In this document: piece after piece, positions 34,262-43,386 of the stretch | How the letters are laid out: each line of letters begins with the position of its first letter | How positions within the stretch are numbered: the first letter of the stretch is position 1 | DNA from: Nitzschia sp. DOCU1 | Taxonomy: Eukaryota > Bacillariophyta > Bacillariophyceae > Bacillariales > Bacillariaceae | Direction: 5' to 3' | Length of the DNA stretch: 64,000 nucleotides | NCBI GenBank assembly: GCA_951394045.1 | Contig: OX595991.1 | Span: 744,001-808,000, forward strand | The notes under the pieces: model-generated | Databases searched by the model: none | Seen by the model: only the letters and a program-made list of their open reading frames with translations | Told to the model about the DNA's origin: nothing | Made by a program: the position numbers and the translations under genes

Positions 34262-35635
34262 ATGGCGGATGCAGATGCTGTAGCCGCTCTTCAGGCCCAG
34301 GTGGCCCAGATGCAACAGTTGATGCAACAGCAGGGACAGCAGCTTGCTCAGGCACAACAAGCCGCAATTCAAGCGCAACAAGCTGCCCAAAACGCCGTGC
34401 AACAACAACAACAACCGCCCCAAGCGGCGGCTGGACCGGTTCTAATGTCCCCTTGGGATGGCGACATCGATCTTGGTACGAAGGTCGGGACTTCTTTGTG
34501 GAATCGAGGAATTGAGCCCTGTGAGACCAAGTTCTCGGGCGACGTCAAGGACTTGCCTCAATTTTTGGCCAGCTTTGGTAACCAAGCCGACATGTGCCGC
34601 AAGTGGGCAGCCCTTTTGACGGTGAACAACAAATACATCCCGACTCACTATGGAGAAATCAAGGAGTCGGACGCAATCGCAGCGAAGGATGCTCGTGCTG
34701 CAGCGGCTGCACCTCTGACAGTAGCCGATGCACAAGAGAAGATTCATACTAAAATGATGTACCACTACGTGTGGAACAGCCTTGGCGCGGCGCCACAAAA
34801 GAAGCTAGCCCCCAAGCGCGCCTCTCTTGGAGAAGATGGACCTCTACTGTTGTACTACGTCCTAAGTGGAACTTTCGCCGCAACGCACACTTCTACCTTT
34901 GCAATTAAGGAGAAGTTCTTCGAGTTGCACTTGAAGAAATATAAGTGGAACGTTCAGTTGCTAAATCAGGATGTGCGAGAGAAGCTCGTTGATTTGATTG
35001 CAGCTGGCCACGCATCGGACGAGACTGAGACTCTCATTGCGCTTTTCCGCGCCTACAAAACGGCTACGAATGAAGAATTCCTCGCTTCCGTCAATTTCTG
35101 GAAGAACGAGTGGAATTCGTCCACTATCACCACTGCTGAGCAGTTGATGGACCGTGCCGACAAGAAATATTCTGAACTTCGCGATCTCGGCTCGTGGAGC
35201 AAGCGCTCTGCAAAGGACGAACAAATCGTCGCGCTCACGTCGAAAATCGAGGCCCTGACCAAACAAGGTGGCGACAAGTCAAACGACAAGAAGCGCGCCA
35301 AACGAGGCAAGAAAGGTGGCTCTACTCCCGAATGGAAGAAGGATAAGAGTCTTTCTACCACCAATAAATACACCCACAATGGCAAGGAATACCAATGGTG
35401 TACCGGCCCTGGTCACAATGGTGTCGGGATGTGGGTTCGCCACTCACCTGGCAAGTGCGTCGTTCAGCATGCCAATGTTGCTGCAAAAGGTAACAAATCC
35501 GGTGGCAGCACTTCCTCCGAGAGCCAGACTGGCATTAACAAGGCGGCTCTGACCTCAATGCTCAAGCAAAAGGGCCTTTCCCAAGATGAAGTCGATAGCA
35601 AAATCGAAGCAATCGTTGCTGTGATGGACTCCTGA
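34262..35635 (+). CDS. gag: retrotransposon Gag
   Basis: 457 residues from ATG 34262, the first ATG after the primer site. Gag forms the virus-like particle. The N-terminus is Gln/Ala-rich (residues 8-58, coiled-coil-like). A mostly helical capsid region follows, and then a basic stretch (KSNDKKRAKRGKKGG, around residue 345). The nucleocapsid zinc knuckle is unusual: CTGPGH...RHSPGKC, i.e. C-x4-H then H-x4-C, instead of CCHC. The frame ends at TGA 35633-35635, and pol follows in the same frame with no further stop between. Polyprotein expression by stop readthrough is therefore possible. Confidence 0.9.
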   Translation: MADADAVAALQAQVAQMQQLMQQQGQQLAQAQQAAIQAQQAAQNAVQQQQQPPQAAAGPVLMSPWDGDIDLGTKVGTSLWNRGIEPCETKFSGDVKDLPQFLASFGNQADMCRKWAALLTVNNKYIPTHYGEIKESDAIAAKDARAAAAAPLTVADAQEKIHTKMMYHYVWNSLGAAPQKKLAPKRASLGEDGPLLLYYVLSGTFAATHTSTFAIKEKFFELHLKKYKWNVQLLNQDVREKLVDLIAAGHASDETETLIALFRAYKTATNEEFLASVNFWKNEWNSSTITTAEQLMDRADKKYSELRDLGSWSKRSAKDEQIVALTSKIEALTKQGGDKSNDKKRAKRGKKGGSTPEWKKDKSLSTTNKYTHNGKEYQWCTGPGHNGVGMWVRHSPGKCVVQHANVAAKGNKSGGSTSSESQTGINKAALTSMLKQKGLSQDEVDSKIEAIVAVMDS

Positions 35636-35659
35636 AGGGGACGCCTGTGGTCGCACGTG

Positions 35660-38600
35660 ATGTGCTTCTGCAGGCTTATTTGGCACCTCGCTTGGGTTGC
35701 CTGTTTCGGGCATGAACCACTACTACCGGATTGGTTGTTGACTTTATTCTTTAATCCGGCATTGGGGATTCCCATGCTGAAGATTGCTTTTATGTATGCG
35801 GTTGGCATCTACGATATGCCCCCGATACTAAAGGCATTACCTCGAGACAAGCGACGAATTCGACGGCGCACACAGCGACGCCCTCCAATCGGTATTTGCG
35901 TACTACCGGAGTTTTACATGGCACTATCGCATATTCAATTGAAAGAGTCCTTTGCTTGCATGTACCGTTTGCATGGGTACTGCAGAGCCAAATTGGCCTA
36001 TCAAGATTTCTCTTTTCTGGTTCTACTGGAGCAGGCAATTGCCCATGTATTTGTGCTTTGCTTCATTTTGTTCCGCAAGCCTCCCGACAAGTTCTACTGC
36101 ATTCGCGATGTGGTTATTCAAGTTCGCCCACGCCGACGCAAGTTGTTGCTCGTTATCGGCAACTTTTTGCTCTTTCTTATCGCCCTGTGCCTAATGAATC
36201 CAAATGCTATCATAAGCCCCCAAGAGATTCCTCTGAGCGACGGCGACATGAGTCCTAATTTTGATGAATCTTATTCTCTTTTACACGCCCTTTCGACCAA
36301 CAGCGACAACACGGATGAAGATTCAGCACCACGTGATGTTGGCAATTGGGGATCTGATTCTTTCCCCGTAGTTGTTGACTCTGCAACGAGTAAAACACTA
36401 ACGCCCTTTTTATCCGACTTAATCGATGCGCGCCCTTATCGCTGCAAAGTGTCGGGTGTTGGTGATGGCTGGATTACCCATGTCGGTAAAATCCGATGGC
36501 ACACACTTGATATCCAAGGCAACACCGTGGTTCTTGAGGACAACGATGCATACTACAGTCCCAATGTGCCCTACCGTTTGTTATGCCCTCACAGTTGGCG
36601 CAAGCACATGAATGAGAAACGCTACGCAGCTGGAGAAACCGAGGGAGACGGCGCAACATTTTGCCTTCACCCCGACGATGATGCAGGTTACATCCTCTCC
36701 TGGAATCGAGGGAGGACGGTCGTCGAGGCACCCCTTGATCCTTCAGTCAACCTTCCAATGGTCCAAGCTCATGCGACGTATCATGGGTATTGTGCTTTTG
36801 TTGGCGGCTTTCCTCAGACGCCTGACATTGTGCCCGACGATGAAGAGGATTCCCCGGAGACGATGTTACTTCCTGTGCCACCTGACGCCAATGTGGTGTC
36901 GGATGATGAAGCATCATTGAGTGGCAATGACGATGACGAAGAAGACGATGATGAATCTGACAACGCGAGTTCCTCCGTCGAACAACTCGCGCGCCTTCAA
37001 AAAATAGTTAAAAGAGTAACGTTTTCCACCGAACCCAACACCAACGAGCGTGCTGAGAGCATTGATGAACCCCTAACTCCTCGAGATGAAGCATTGTTTA
37101 TGGGATGGCACGTTAAGTTGGGACATGCGCCCTTCAAGAATATTCGTTGGGCGGCGGAACTTGGAATATTGCCCCGGAAGCTCGCAAAATGCCGTAATAT
37201 TGTGTGCCCCGCGTGCCTTTATGGCAAGCAAAAACGCCGGCCTTGGAGAACAAAAGGCCAGATCAAACAAGGCGCACTGAAAAAGGCTACAAAGCCCGGC
37301 GAATGCGTATCCGTGGACCAGCTTATTTCAAGCACCCCAGGACTGGTTGCGCAAAGCACGGGAAAACTCACTACGAGCCGATACAAAGTTGCGACTGTCT
37401 TCGTTGACCATTATTCGGACTTGGATTACGTGCATGTGCAAGAATCGACGTCTGCAGCCGACACGATCGAGGCAAAACGAGCTTTTGAGAGTTTTGCGGC
37501 TGAACATGGTGTCACTATTAAACACTACCATGCCGACAATGGAATCTTTGCTTCAAAGGGATTTCGTGAAGAAGTTGCAGCCTGCGGTCAAACATTGAGT
37601 TTCTGTGGGGTCGGTGCTCATCACCAAAATGGTGTATGTGAGCGCCGTATCCAAGATCTGTGTGACTCTGCCCGTGCCGAGTTGGCGTATGCAGCACATC
37701 GAAACCCAGCAGTAACAGCTGAGTTGTGGCCCTATGCACTGCGGCATGCGTCGTATGTGCGACGCATTTTGCCTCGACAAGGACACTCGATGTCCCCCGA
37801 GGAACTCTTCTCTGGTTCGAAAGTCCGCCCCACTACGCGTTTTCTTCATGCGTTTGGATGCCCAGTCTATGTACTTAAGGCTCCCCTACAAAGTGGGACG
37901 CCCCATCCGAAATGGGACGATCGATCTCGAGTTGGCGTGTATCTCGGGCATTCTCGACAACACGCATCAAGTGTGTCGTTGATATTGAATCCACAGACTG
38001 GGCATATATCGCCTCAGTTTCACTGTGTGTTCGACGATGCATTTGACAGTGCCAAGACGGACAAAAATTTCAGCACTGTATGGGCTGAAAAGGCGGGATT
38101 TGCCGAACAACGAGACAACAATGCGCGTGACGATTATTCCAAAATCGTCATTCCACAGGGACTACAAGTGCCCTTTGTCCAGACCAATGGGCGCAACGAG
38201 TCGAATGAAGAACCTCCAATGCAAGAAAATGAGGGAGCCGATGATGGCGATGTTCAGGACAACGTTGCTGAGGAGAACGAGGAAGATCGTGAACAGGAAC
38301 AAGTCGCTATCGAAGCAACGCAAAGACCAGAACGAACACCGTGCAGCGGTCGACGTATTCAACGAAGTCAACGTTTACAAGAGTCACCCCTGCTACGGCA
38401 ACTGCAATCGTTCGTCTCCATTGCAAAGCACGCTTCTGATGTGCTAATTCGACTCGACGAAGACTCTCTGACGGCCCTATCTAAAGAGTTAGTGGCATTT
38501 CCAGCAAGTCTCGCCGATCCTGATACTATGTATCTAAACGAGGCGATGAAACAAGATGATCGTGATGAATTCCTCAAGGCCATGGTCAAAGAAATCGAAG

Positions 38601-40168
38601 ACCATACCGTTCGTGGTCATTGGCGAGTTACTACAAGAGCTGAGATGCGACAACGCGGCTATGACTTTAAACCTATTGCTGCTATCTGGTCGTTCAAGCG
38701 CAAGCGAAACCCAATGGGACAAATCACCAAGTACAAGGCCCGTTTGTGTTGCCATGGTGGCCAAACCGTACAAGGCGTGCACTACCACGAGACTTTTTCT
38801 CCCGTCGTCGCTTGGTCGACGGTGCGCCTGCTTCTGACGCTTTCCGAAATCTACGGATGGCATGCGAGGCAAATCGACTTTGTGTTGGCGTTCCCGCAAG
38901 CTGATGTCAAAACCGACGTCTACATGCATGTTCCTGAAAAGTTCCGGGTCAAAGGCGGAAAGCTTGAGCTTGATATCGATGCTCCACATCCTTCCAAGCA
39001 AGATGCAATTGTCAAGCTGATCAAGAACGTCTACGGACTCAAAGACGCCTCCAAAACATGGGTAGATCACATCACTCGTGGATTGTTGGATTATGGATTC
39101 AAACAGAGCGAGGTTGACCCTTGTTTATTCGTCAAAGGCGACATGTTGTTTTGCCTGTACGTTGATGACGCAATTTGCCTGACGCCGAAGAAAGAAGATG
39201 CCGATAGGTTGATTGCTGACTTGAAACGACGAGGGTATATCCTGACCGACGAAGGCTCGTTGTCTGCCTATCTCGGAATCCAGGTTGAGCGCCTTAAAGG
39301 CAACAGAGTCTCAATGACTCAGCCGGCGTTGATCGAACGCATCATTGCGCAAGCAAATCTGAAGGACCAGCGAATGCACGACACACCAGCTGACGTGATT
39401 TTGCATCGCGATGAAAATGGTCCGCCACGGAAAACAGACTTCCACTATCGCTCGATCATCGGTCAATTGAATTATTTGGCTGGCACCACTCGACCGGAAA
39501 TCCAATTCGCTGTCCACCAATGTGCTCGATTCAGCGAAAATCCCAAGATGTCCCACGAAAAGGCTGTCAAGCGGATTGTCAGATATTTGAAGAAAACAAA
39601 AGACAAGGGACTTGTTATGACGGTCGACAAGACCAAAGGAATCGAATGTTACGTTGACGCCGACTTTGCTGGCGGATACCAAAAAGAAAACCCGATGAAT
39701 CCTCGCGATTGTCTCTCCCGCACCGGGATGATTGTCAAGTTTGCCGGATGCCCCATTGTGTGGAGCTCCAAACTCCAAAGCACCATCGCTCTTTCAACAA
39801 CCGAGGCTGAGTACATTGCACTCAGTACTGCCGCTCGCGAAGTCATTTACTTGATGAATTTGACCGACGAATTGCAAGCCCAAGGCGTCAAGCTAATTGC
39901 TGATCAACCAAAGATCCAATGCCGAGTCTTCGAGGACAACTCTGGCGCGATTGAATTGGCAAAGCTCCCGAAGCTTCGACCGAGAACGAAGCACCTGGCG
40001 ATTCAGTATCACCACTTTCGCTCTTGGACAGTGCGTGGTATAAACAATGAAGAACCACGAATCAAAGTGGAGTACATTGCGACGAAAGAACAAGAGGCGG
40101 ATATTATGACGAAGCCGCTGCCTCGTGTGTTGTTCGAAAGTTTGCGCCTGCGCTTGTGCGGATGGTAA
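35660..40168 (+). CDS. pol: retrotransposon Pol: protease, integrase, reverse transcriptase, RNase H
   Basis: About 1,502 residues if started at ATG 35660; it may instead be read through from gag. Residues 1-185 are not typical of copia Pol: they include three or four hydrophobic segments (DWLLTLFFNPALGIPML, FLVLLEQAIAHVFVLCFILF, KLLLVIGNFLLFLIALCLM). Protease: VVVDSATS near residue 239 (D-S-A rather than D-S/T-G). Integrase: HHCC zinc site HVKLGH...CPAC near 484-515, then the D, D, E core (VSVDQ, HADNG, CERR). Reverse transcriptase: KARLCCHGG, FPQADVKTDVY, and YVDD at about residues 1168-1171. RNase H: CYVDADFAGG, TTEAEYIALS, EDNSGAIELA and KHLAIQYHHFR. No frameshift or stop interrupts it. 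Confidence 0.95.
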   Translation: MCFCRLIWHLAWVACFGHEPLLPDWLLTLFFNPALGIPMLKIAFMYAVGIYDMPPILKALPRDKRRIRRRTQRRPPIGICVLPEFYMALSHIQLKESFACMYRLHGYCRAKLAYQDFSFLVLLEQAIAHVFVLCFILFRKPPDKFYCIRDVVIQVRPRRRKLLLVIGNFLLFLIALCLMNPNAIISPQEIPLSDGDMSPNFDESYSLLHALSTNSDNTDEDSAPRDVGNWGSDSFPVVVDSATSKTLTPFLSDLIDARPYRCKVSGVGDGWITHVGKIRWHTLDIQGNTVVLEDNDAYYSPNVPYRLLCPHSWRKHMNEKRYAAGETEGDGATFCLHPDDDAGYILSWNRGRTVVEAPLDPSVNLPMVQAHATYHGYCAFVGGFPQTPDIVPDDEEDSPETMLLPVPPDANVVSDDEASLSGNDDDEEDDDESDNASSSVEQLARLQKIVKRVTFSTEPNTNERAESIDEPLTPRDEALFMGWHVKLGHAPFKNIRWAAELGILPRKLAKCRNIVCPACLYGKQKRRPWRTKGQIKQGALKKATKPGECVSVDQLISSTPGLVAQSTGKLTTSRYKVATVFVDHYSDLDYVHVQESTSAADTIEAKRAFESFAAEHGVTIKHYHADNGIFASKGFREEVAACGQTLSFCGVGAHHQNGVCERRIQDLCDSARAELAYAAHRNPAVTAELWPYALRHASYVRRILPRQGHSMSPEELFSGSKVRPTTRFLHAFGCPVYVLKAPLQSGTPHPKWDDRSRVGVYLGHSRQHASSVSLILNPQTGHISPQFHCVFDDAFDSAKTDKNFSTVWAEKAGFAEQRDNNARDDYSKIVIPQGLQVPFVQTNGRNESNEEPPMQENEGADDGDVQDNVAEENEEDREQEQVAIEATQRPERTPCSGRRIQRSQRLQESPLLRQLQSFVSIAKHASDVLIRLDEDSLTALSKELVAFPASLADPDTMYLNEAMKQDDRDEFLKAMVKEIEDHTVRGHWRVTTRAEMRQRGYDFKPIAAIWSFKRKRNPMGQITKYKARLCCHGGQTVQGVHYHETFSPVVAWSTVRLLLTLSEIYGWHARQIDFVLAFPQADVKTDVYMHVPEKFRVKGGKLELDIDAPHPSKQDAIVKLIKNVYGLKDASKTWVDHITRGLLDYGFKQSEVDPCLFVKGDMLFCLYVDDAICLTPKKEDADRLIADLKRRGYILTDEGSLSAYLGIQVERLKGNRVSMTQPALIERIIAQANLKDQRMHDTPADVILHRDENGPPRKTDFHYRSIIGQLNYLAGTTRPEIQFAVHQCARFSENPKMSHEKAVKRIVRYLKKTKDKGLVMTVDKTKGIECYVDADFAGGYQKENPMNPRDCLSRTGMIVKFAGCPIVWSSKLQSTIALSTTEAEYIALSTAAREVIYLMNLTDELQAQGVKLIADQPKIQCRVFEDNSGAIELAKLPKLRPRTKHLAIQYHHFRSWTVRGINNEEPRIKVEYIATKEQEADIMTKPLPRVLFESLRLRLCGW

Positions 40169-40197
40169 AATTTGAATTCCGACCTTGCGTGCCATGT

Positions 40198-40206
40198 GAG
40201 AGGGAG
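40198..40206 (+). other. polypurine tract
   Basis: GAGAGGGAG ends directly at the first base of the right LTR, the position of the plus-strand primer. Confidence 0.75.
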
Positions 40207-40555
40207 TGTGAGAAAATGCTGATGCGTGTAACGCGCGCCGGGCGGGTCGATGAGCCGGGCGGCGTCATTGTTGACGCGCAGTCCACAAAATATGAATGTC
40301 ACAAGTTTGGACGATGACGCTGCGACCGATATCGACTATGTTGTCGATATTGTTGACGGTTGCAGATATTTCGGTTTATGTGTTTCCAACTGAAGATACG
40401 ACCCGACGCGTTCACATTCTACGCAAGTCGGTAGTAGTCTACTTTTATGTGTTACAAAAATTTCGGAGTTTGTTGACGAAATCTCCCGAGTCGGAGACGA
40501 ATAGCTCCTCAATAAAATAGCTCACAATCTTTCCTTTTGAAAGTTATTTCTCGCA
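40207..40555 (+). repeat. right LTR
   Basis: 349 bp, same length as the left LTR and apparently identical to it. Followed by the CACAC duplication at 40556-40560. Confidence 0.93.
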
Positions 40556-40888
40556 CACACCAAGCAAACAAACAAACATACTTTCCGGCTCGAAAGAGGT
40601 CGCTTGTTTCAATGTTTACAGCCGACTAAATCGTGTTGAGTAGGCGCCAGGAAACTGTATCGTCCAATCAATTCGACTGCCCCGCCTGTGGATCGGCCAC
40701 GACAAGCTACTGCAATTCTCAAGGAAATTCACTCTACACCTGGACCCCCCAGAGAGGGGCGAAGTTCAAGGTCGGCAACGCTCTGCTGCTTTCCTGTTGC
40801 ATTCCATCGAAAATTCGATTGCTATGCAGAGGCGGAAAGCCAGCTATAGAAGTCGGTTATATCACGTCGCCTACAAAAGCGATCATGA
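40556..40888 (+). pseudogene. lumenal-protein gene relic, downstream part
   Basis: Continues the relic interrupted by the retrotransposon. It aligns with 30890-31256 of the intact gene: shared GCGCCAGGAAAC, CCAATCAATTCGA, GTGGATCGGCC, ACAAGCT.CTGCAATTCTCAAGGA, CGGCAACG and the terminal CGATCATGA. It has several deletions (for example after TTCGACTGC and GGAAATTCA) and frameshifts, so no product is possible. It lies convergent to monooxygenase B exactly as the intact gene lies to copy A. Confidence 0.85.
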
Positions 40889-40955
40889 ATATTGGGAAAA
40901 GATATGTTTACTGTTGATAGACGGAGCAGACTCTGGTCAGGATGAGGTGACTAGT

Positions 40956-42749
40956 TTAGAACGCAAGGGCAGCGGCAAAGAACAGAACAAGAACGATGTT
41001 GTGGACAAGAGCGGCTCCACTATCGGGGTCATTTCCCGGGGGAGTGTTGTCATCTGGCTTGTCATCGCATTTTTCTTCGAATCCTACTCCGAACTCTCGC
41101 TCAAAATCATCGATGCCGGTAAGCATCTGTTTCTCATAGGTGGTATCGCATGGAGGAAAACCCAAGTTATATCCGCAGAACCAGGGCAACTCCATGTCCG
41201 CTTCTTCTACCCGAAGCAATACGCGAGGATAGTAGTACAAGAAACCCATGCACATCTCTTCAGCACTGCCAAGACCAAACACTCGACCGTTTCCATTGTA
41301 GTAGCAGGTAGTCCTAAACCCATCTCCAGGTTCGATAACGAAGGGATCTTGTTGGACAGCAGCGTTCCCATTTTGGTGAAATTCCCAGTATTCGACGGAG
41401 GCCTTACGAACGACTTCGCCATCACGAATCTGTTCATTGACAATGCGGGCACCGGTCGCGTGCATGTGCAGATACTCTCGGAGAACCGTAACAGGCTTGC
41501 CGGCTACATCGGAGCATGTACCAGGGCAGTCAAAGGAATGAGAGGAGAAACCATCACCAACGGCTTCGCCGTACAAGTTGACTTGAGGATCTCCAATCGA
41601 AAGGATACCAATCTGCTCGTCACGAGGTTGGCTGGTCCAGAACATACGAACACCACTGTTGTCGATGATTCCCGTTCTTAACTGTGGGTTGTTGTAATGA
41701 ACTTGAATCCTGAATGCCTGGAAACCATCTTCGCCAAAGAGTGGAGTTCCAAGATTGTCGGGAAGAGCGACTGCGCCCTCGCCTGGAGCCCAGACGTAGA
41801 CGGGCTCATTGAAATCTTCGTCGCTGCACTCGGCTTGCGAGCTACCAAAAATGAGGTAGTGGTGGACATAGGCTTCGTTGCCTTCTTGGATGATTGGTTC
41901 AAAACCAATAATGTTCAAAAGATCAGTGGTGTTGAGGACTCCTTTCGCAATGAGATCATCTCGCGAGAAGCAGTTGTACGCGTACTCTGTCTCTTCTGCA
42001 GCGATTTCATGGTCAACAGAAGATATGACGAAGGAGCCATCGGCATTTGTTGCCATTACCTTGTCGAATGTGGCAGAGTCATCCCCAACTCCGAAGAATC
42101 GGACGGCGCCACGCGCACGGTTAAGGCCATGGTAGCTTACCTCGGAGCTATCGCCCCAGGCAGCAATCACGCGGGTGGGTGGGATCAAAGTAGAGGCGTC
42201 GTTGAAGATCGCATGGTCTTGAGGGTCGTTCGTGTTCAGAAGACGCTTGAGCTCAATCATGATAAAGCCTCCGTCTTCATCAACGTTGGAAGCAACGAGT
42301 TCCCAATCAGAGGGGCAGTCATCCTTCACAGGGAAGCGCATGTCAGTGGTGTAGGCGTCAACGATCTCTTGCGGTTTGGCGGCCTCGAAGAGAGCCATAT
42401 CAGTACCAAGCATTCCACCTGCTTCAGCAATGCCAAATCCCAACCATCCAGTAGCGCGAACCGCAATGGCAAGGAAGACGTAGTCTCCGTCAACGTTCCA
42501 ATGAATGGCAGCTCCGTTCTCGGGTTGGTTAGGGTCGGAACCTTGAATGTAGACATTGCCAGGGTACTTGGATGCGATGTCGTTATCATCGTACCAGTTG
42601 CGGTAGGGTTCTGCGCCTATTCCTTCGAAATGGGCGCATGCGGCTGGGGAGTCAAAGCCACGGCTGATTTGAAGTTCGCATTCAAGTTCCGCGGATACTT
42701 GACTTGAAGCGAAGAGAGAAAGAGCTAAAGCAGAGAGAGTAGTTTTCAT
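40956..42749 (-). CDS. DOMON / copper type II ascorbate-dependent monooxygenase (copy B)
   Basis: 597 residues from the ATG complementary to 42747-42749, opening a signal peptide (TTLSALALSLFASSQVSA/E). Close paralogue of copy A (about 90 percent identical by eye), with the same DOMON plus two catalytic copper domains. Ligands are kept: EAYVHHYLIFG, RIQVHYNNP, YLHMHATG and EEMCMGFLYYYP. It lacks the FFGAG segment of copy A and differs most in the last 60 residues before the GPI-like tail (DSGAALVHN then hydrophobic). Both copies look functional. It is divergent from the LRR receptor gene, with a conserved upstream block at about 42925-43056. Confidence 0.9.
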   Translation of the reverse strand: MKTTLSALALSLFASSQVSAELECELQISRGFDSPAACAHFEGIGAEPYRNWYDDNDIASKYPGNVYIQGSDPNQPENGAAIHWNVDGDYVFLAIAVRATGWLGFGIAEAGGMLGTDMALFEAAKPQEIVDAYTTDMRFPVKDDCPSDWELVASNVDEDGGFIMIELKRLLNTNDPQDHAIFNDASTLIPPTRVIAAWGDSSEVSYHGLNRARGAVRFFGVGDDSATFDKVMATNADGSFVISSVDHEIAAEETEYAYNCFSRDDLIAKGVLNTTDLLNIIGFEPIIQEGNEAYVHHYLIFGSSQAECSDEDFNEPVYVWAPGEGAVALPDNLGTPLFGEDGFQAFRIQVHYNNPQLRTGIIDNSGVRMFWTSQPRDEQIGILSIGDPQVNLYGEAVGDGFSSHSFDCPGTCSDVAGKPVTVLREYLHMHATGARIVNEQIRDGEVVRKASVEYWEFHQNGNAAVQQDPFVIEPGDGFRTTCYYNGNGRVFGLGSAEEMCMGFLYYYPRVLLRVEEADMELPWFCGYNLGFPPCDTTYEKQMLTGIDDFEREFGVGFEEKCDDKPDDNTPPGNDPDSGAALVHNIVLVLFFAAALAF

Positions 42750-43386
42750 GTTGGCAGTTGACTGATTGAAAATCAAAATTATAAGGACGTTGAAATCAGT
42801 GTGAATATCGCGAGTCGGTGGAGCAAGTTTTGTGTCTATGTAGGTTACTACTAGTAGCCACTTTTCAACGAATGCCGAAGTTGATATCTCAAGAAATAGT
42901 GGTCTCGAACTACCTGTTTGACCGTGAAGGGGCTTTGTAGTACGGGGTTGCGCGAGTACATTGCGCTTCCCCTGCTTATTACAATAGATCGTGGTTGGAA
43001 CAACCAAGAAAATCCGCGCGGGGCCATTCACGACATAAAATCGATTAGGTGGACCAAAATCAAAAGAGCACAGGAGCCTAAATTTATTTTGGACGACTGA
43101 CAGGCAGAAATCGAACCACGACTGGATCTTTTCCGCGACATCGAACGGTCCCGTGCCTTTTCCCGCCACAGATCATCACTCGGAAGATGTTGTTTGATGC
43201 GATCGAAACGAGAACGTTTGCATCGCACACCGGGGAAGGATGCGCTCGACCTTAATGCTTGTAGGAGCTGTCTTCGGCATTGCAGAATAACTCGGAATGT
43301 CATAACGCCGAAATTGACCCATTCTTTGGGCATGCAAGGTTTCCAACATTCAGAGAAAAGGTGCGCGAAGAGACTTGTCAAGCCAT
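42750..43386. promoter_or_regulatory. divergent promoter region, monooxygenase B / LRR gene
   Basis: 637 bases. The left 43 bases and the block 42925-43056 are conserved with the region upstream of copy A, including the TGGTTG-GAA-CAACCA dyad at 42992-43006 (about 243 bases from the copy B start). The right third should hold the LRR-gene promoter. Confidence 0.5.

Larger units (their letters stand above)
33829..40555 (+). mobile_element. complete Ty1/copia (CoDi-type) LTR retrotransposon
   Basis: 6,727 bp: left LTR 33829-34177, primer-binding site, gag 34262-35635, pol 35660-40168, polypurine tract 40198-40206, right LTR 40207-40555, with a CACAC target duplication. The order protease-integrase-reverse transcriptase-RNase H places it in Ty1/copia. 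The diatom setting and the unusual gag and pol N-termini suggest the CoDi lineages (inferred; the sub-lineage cannot be named). The LTRs read as identical and both frames are intact, so insertion is recent and the element may be active. It sits in a lumenal-gene pseudogene relic, so the host cost is low. Confidence 0.95.

Noticed and set aside
41697..42707. 336-codon plus-strand frame antisense to monooxygenase B, and its counterpart at 32224-33072
   Set aside because: Both mirror the conserved sense gene; codon-position bias of the sense strand explains the open antisense frame, and no domain or start context supports it.
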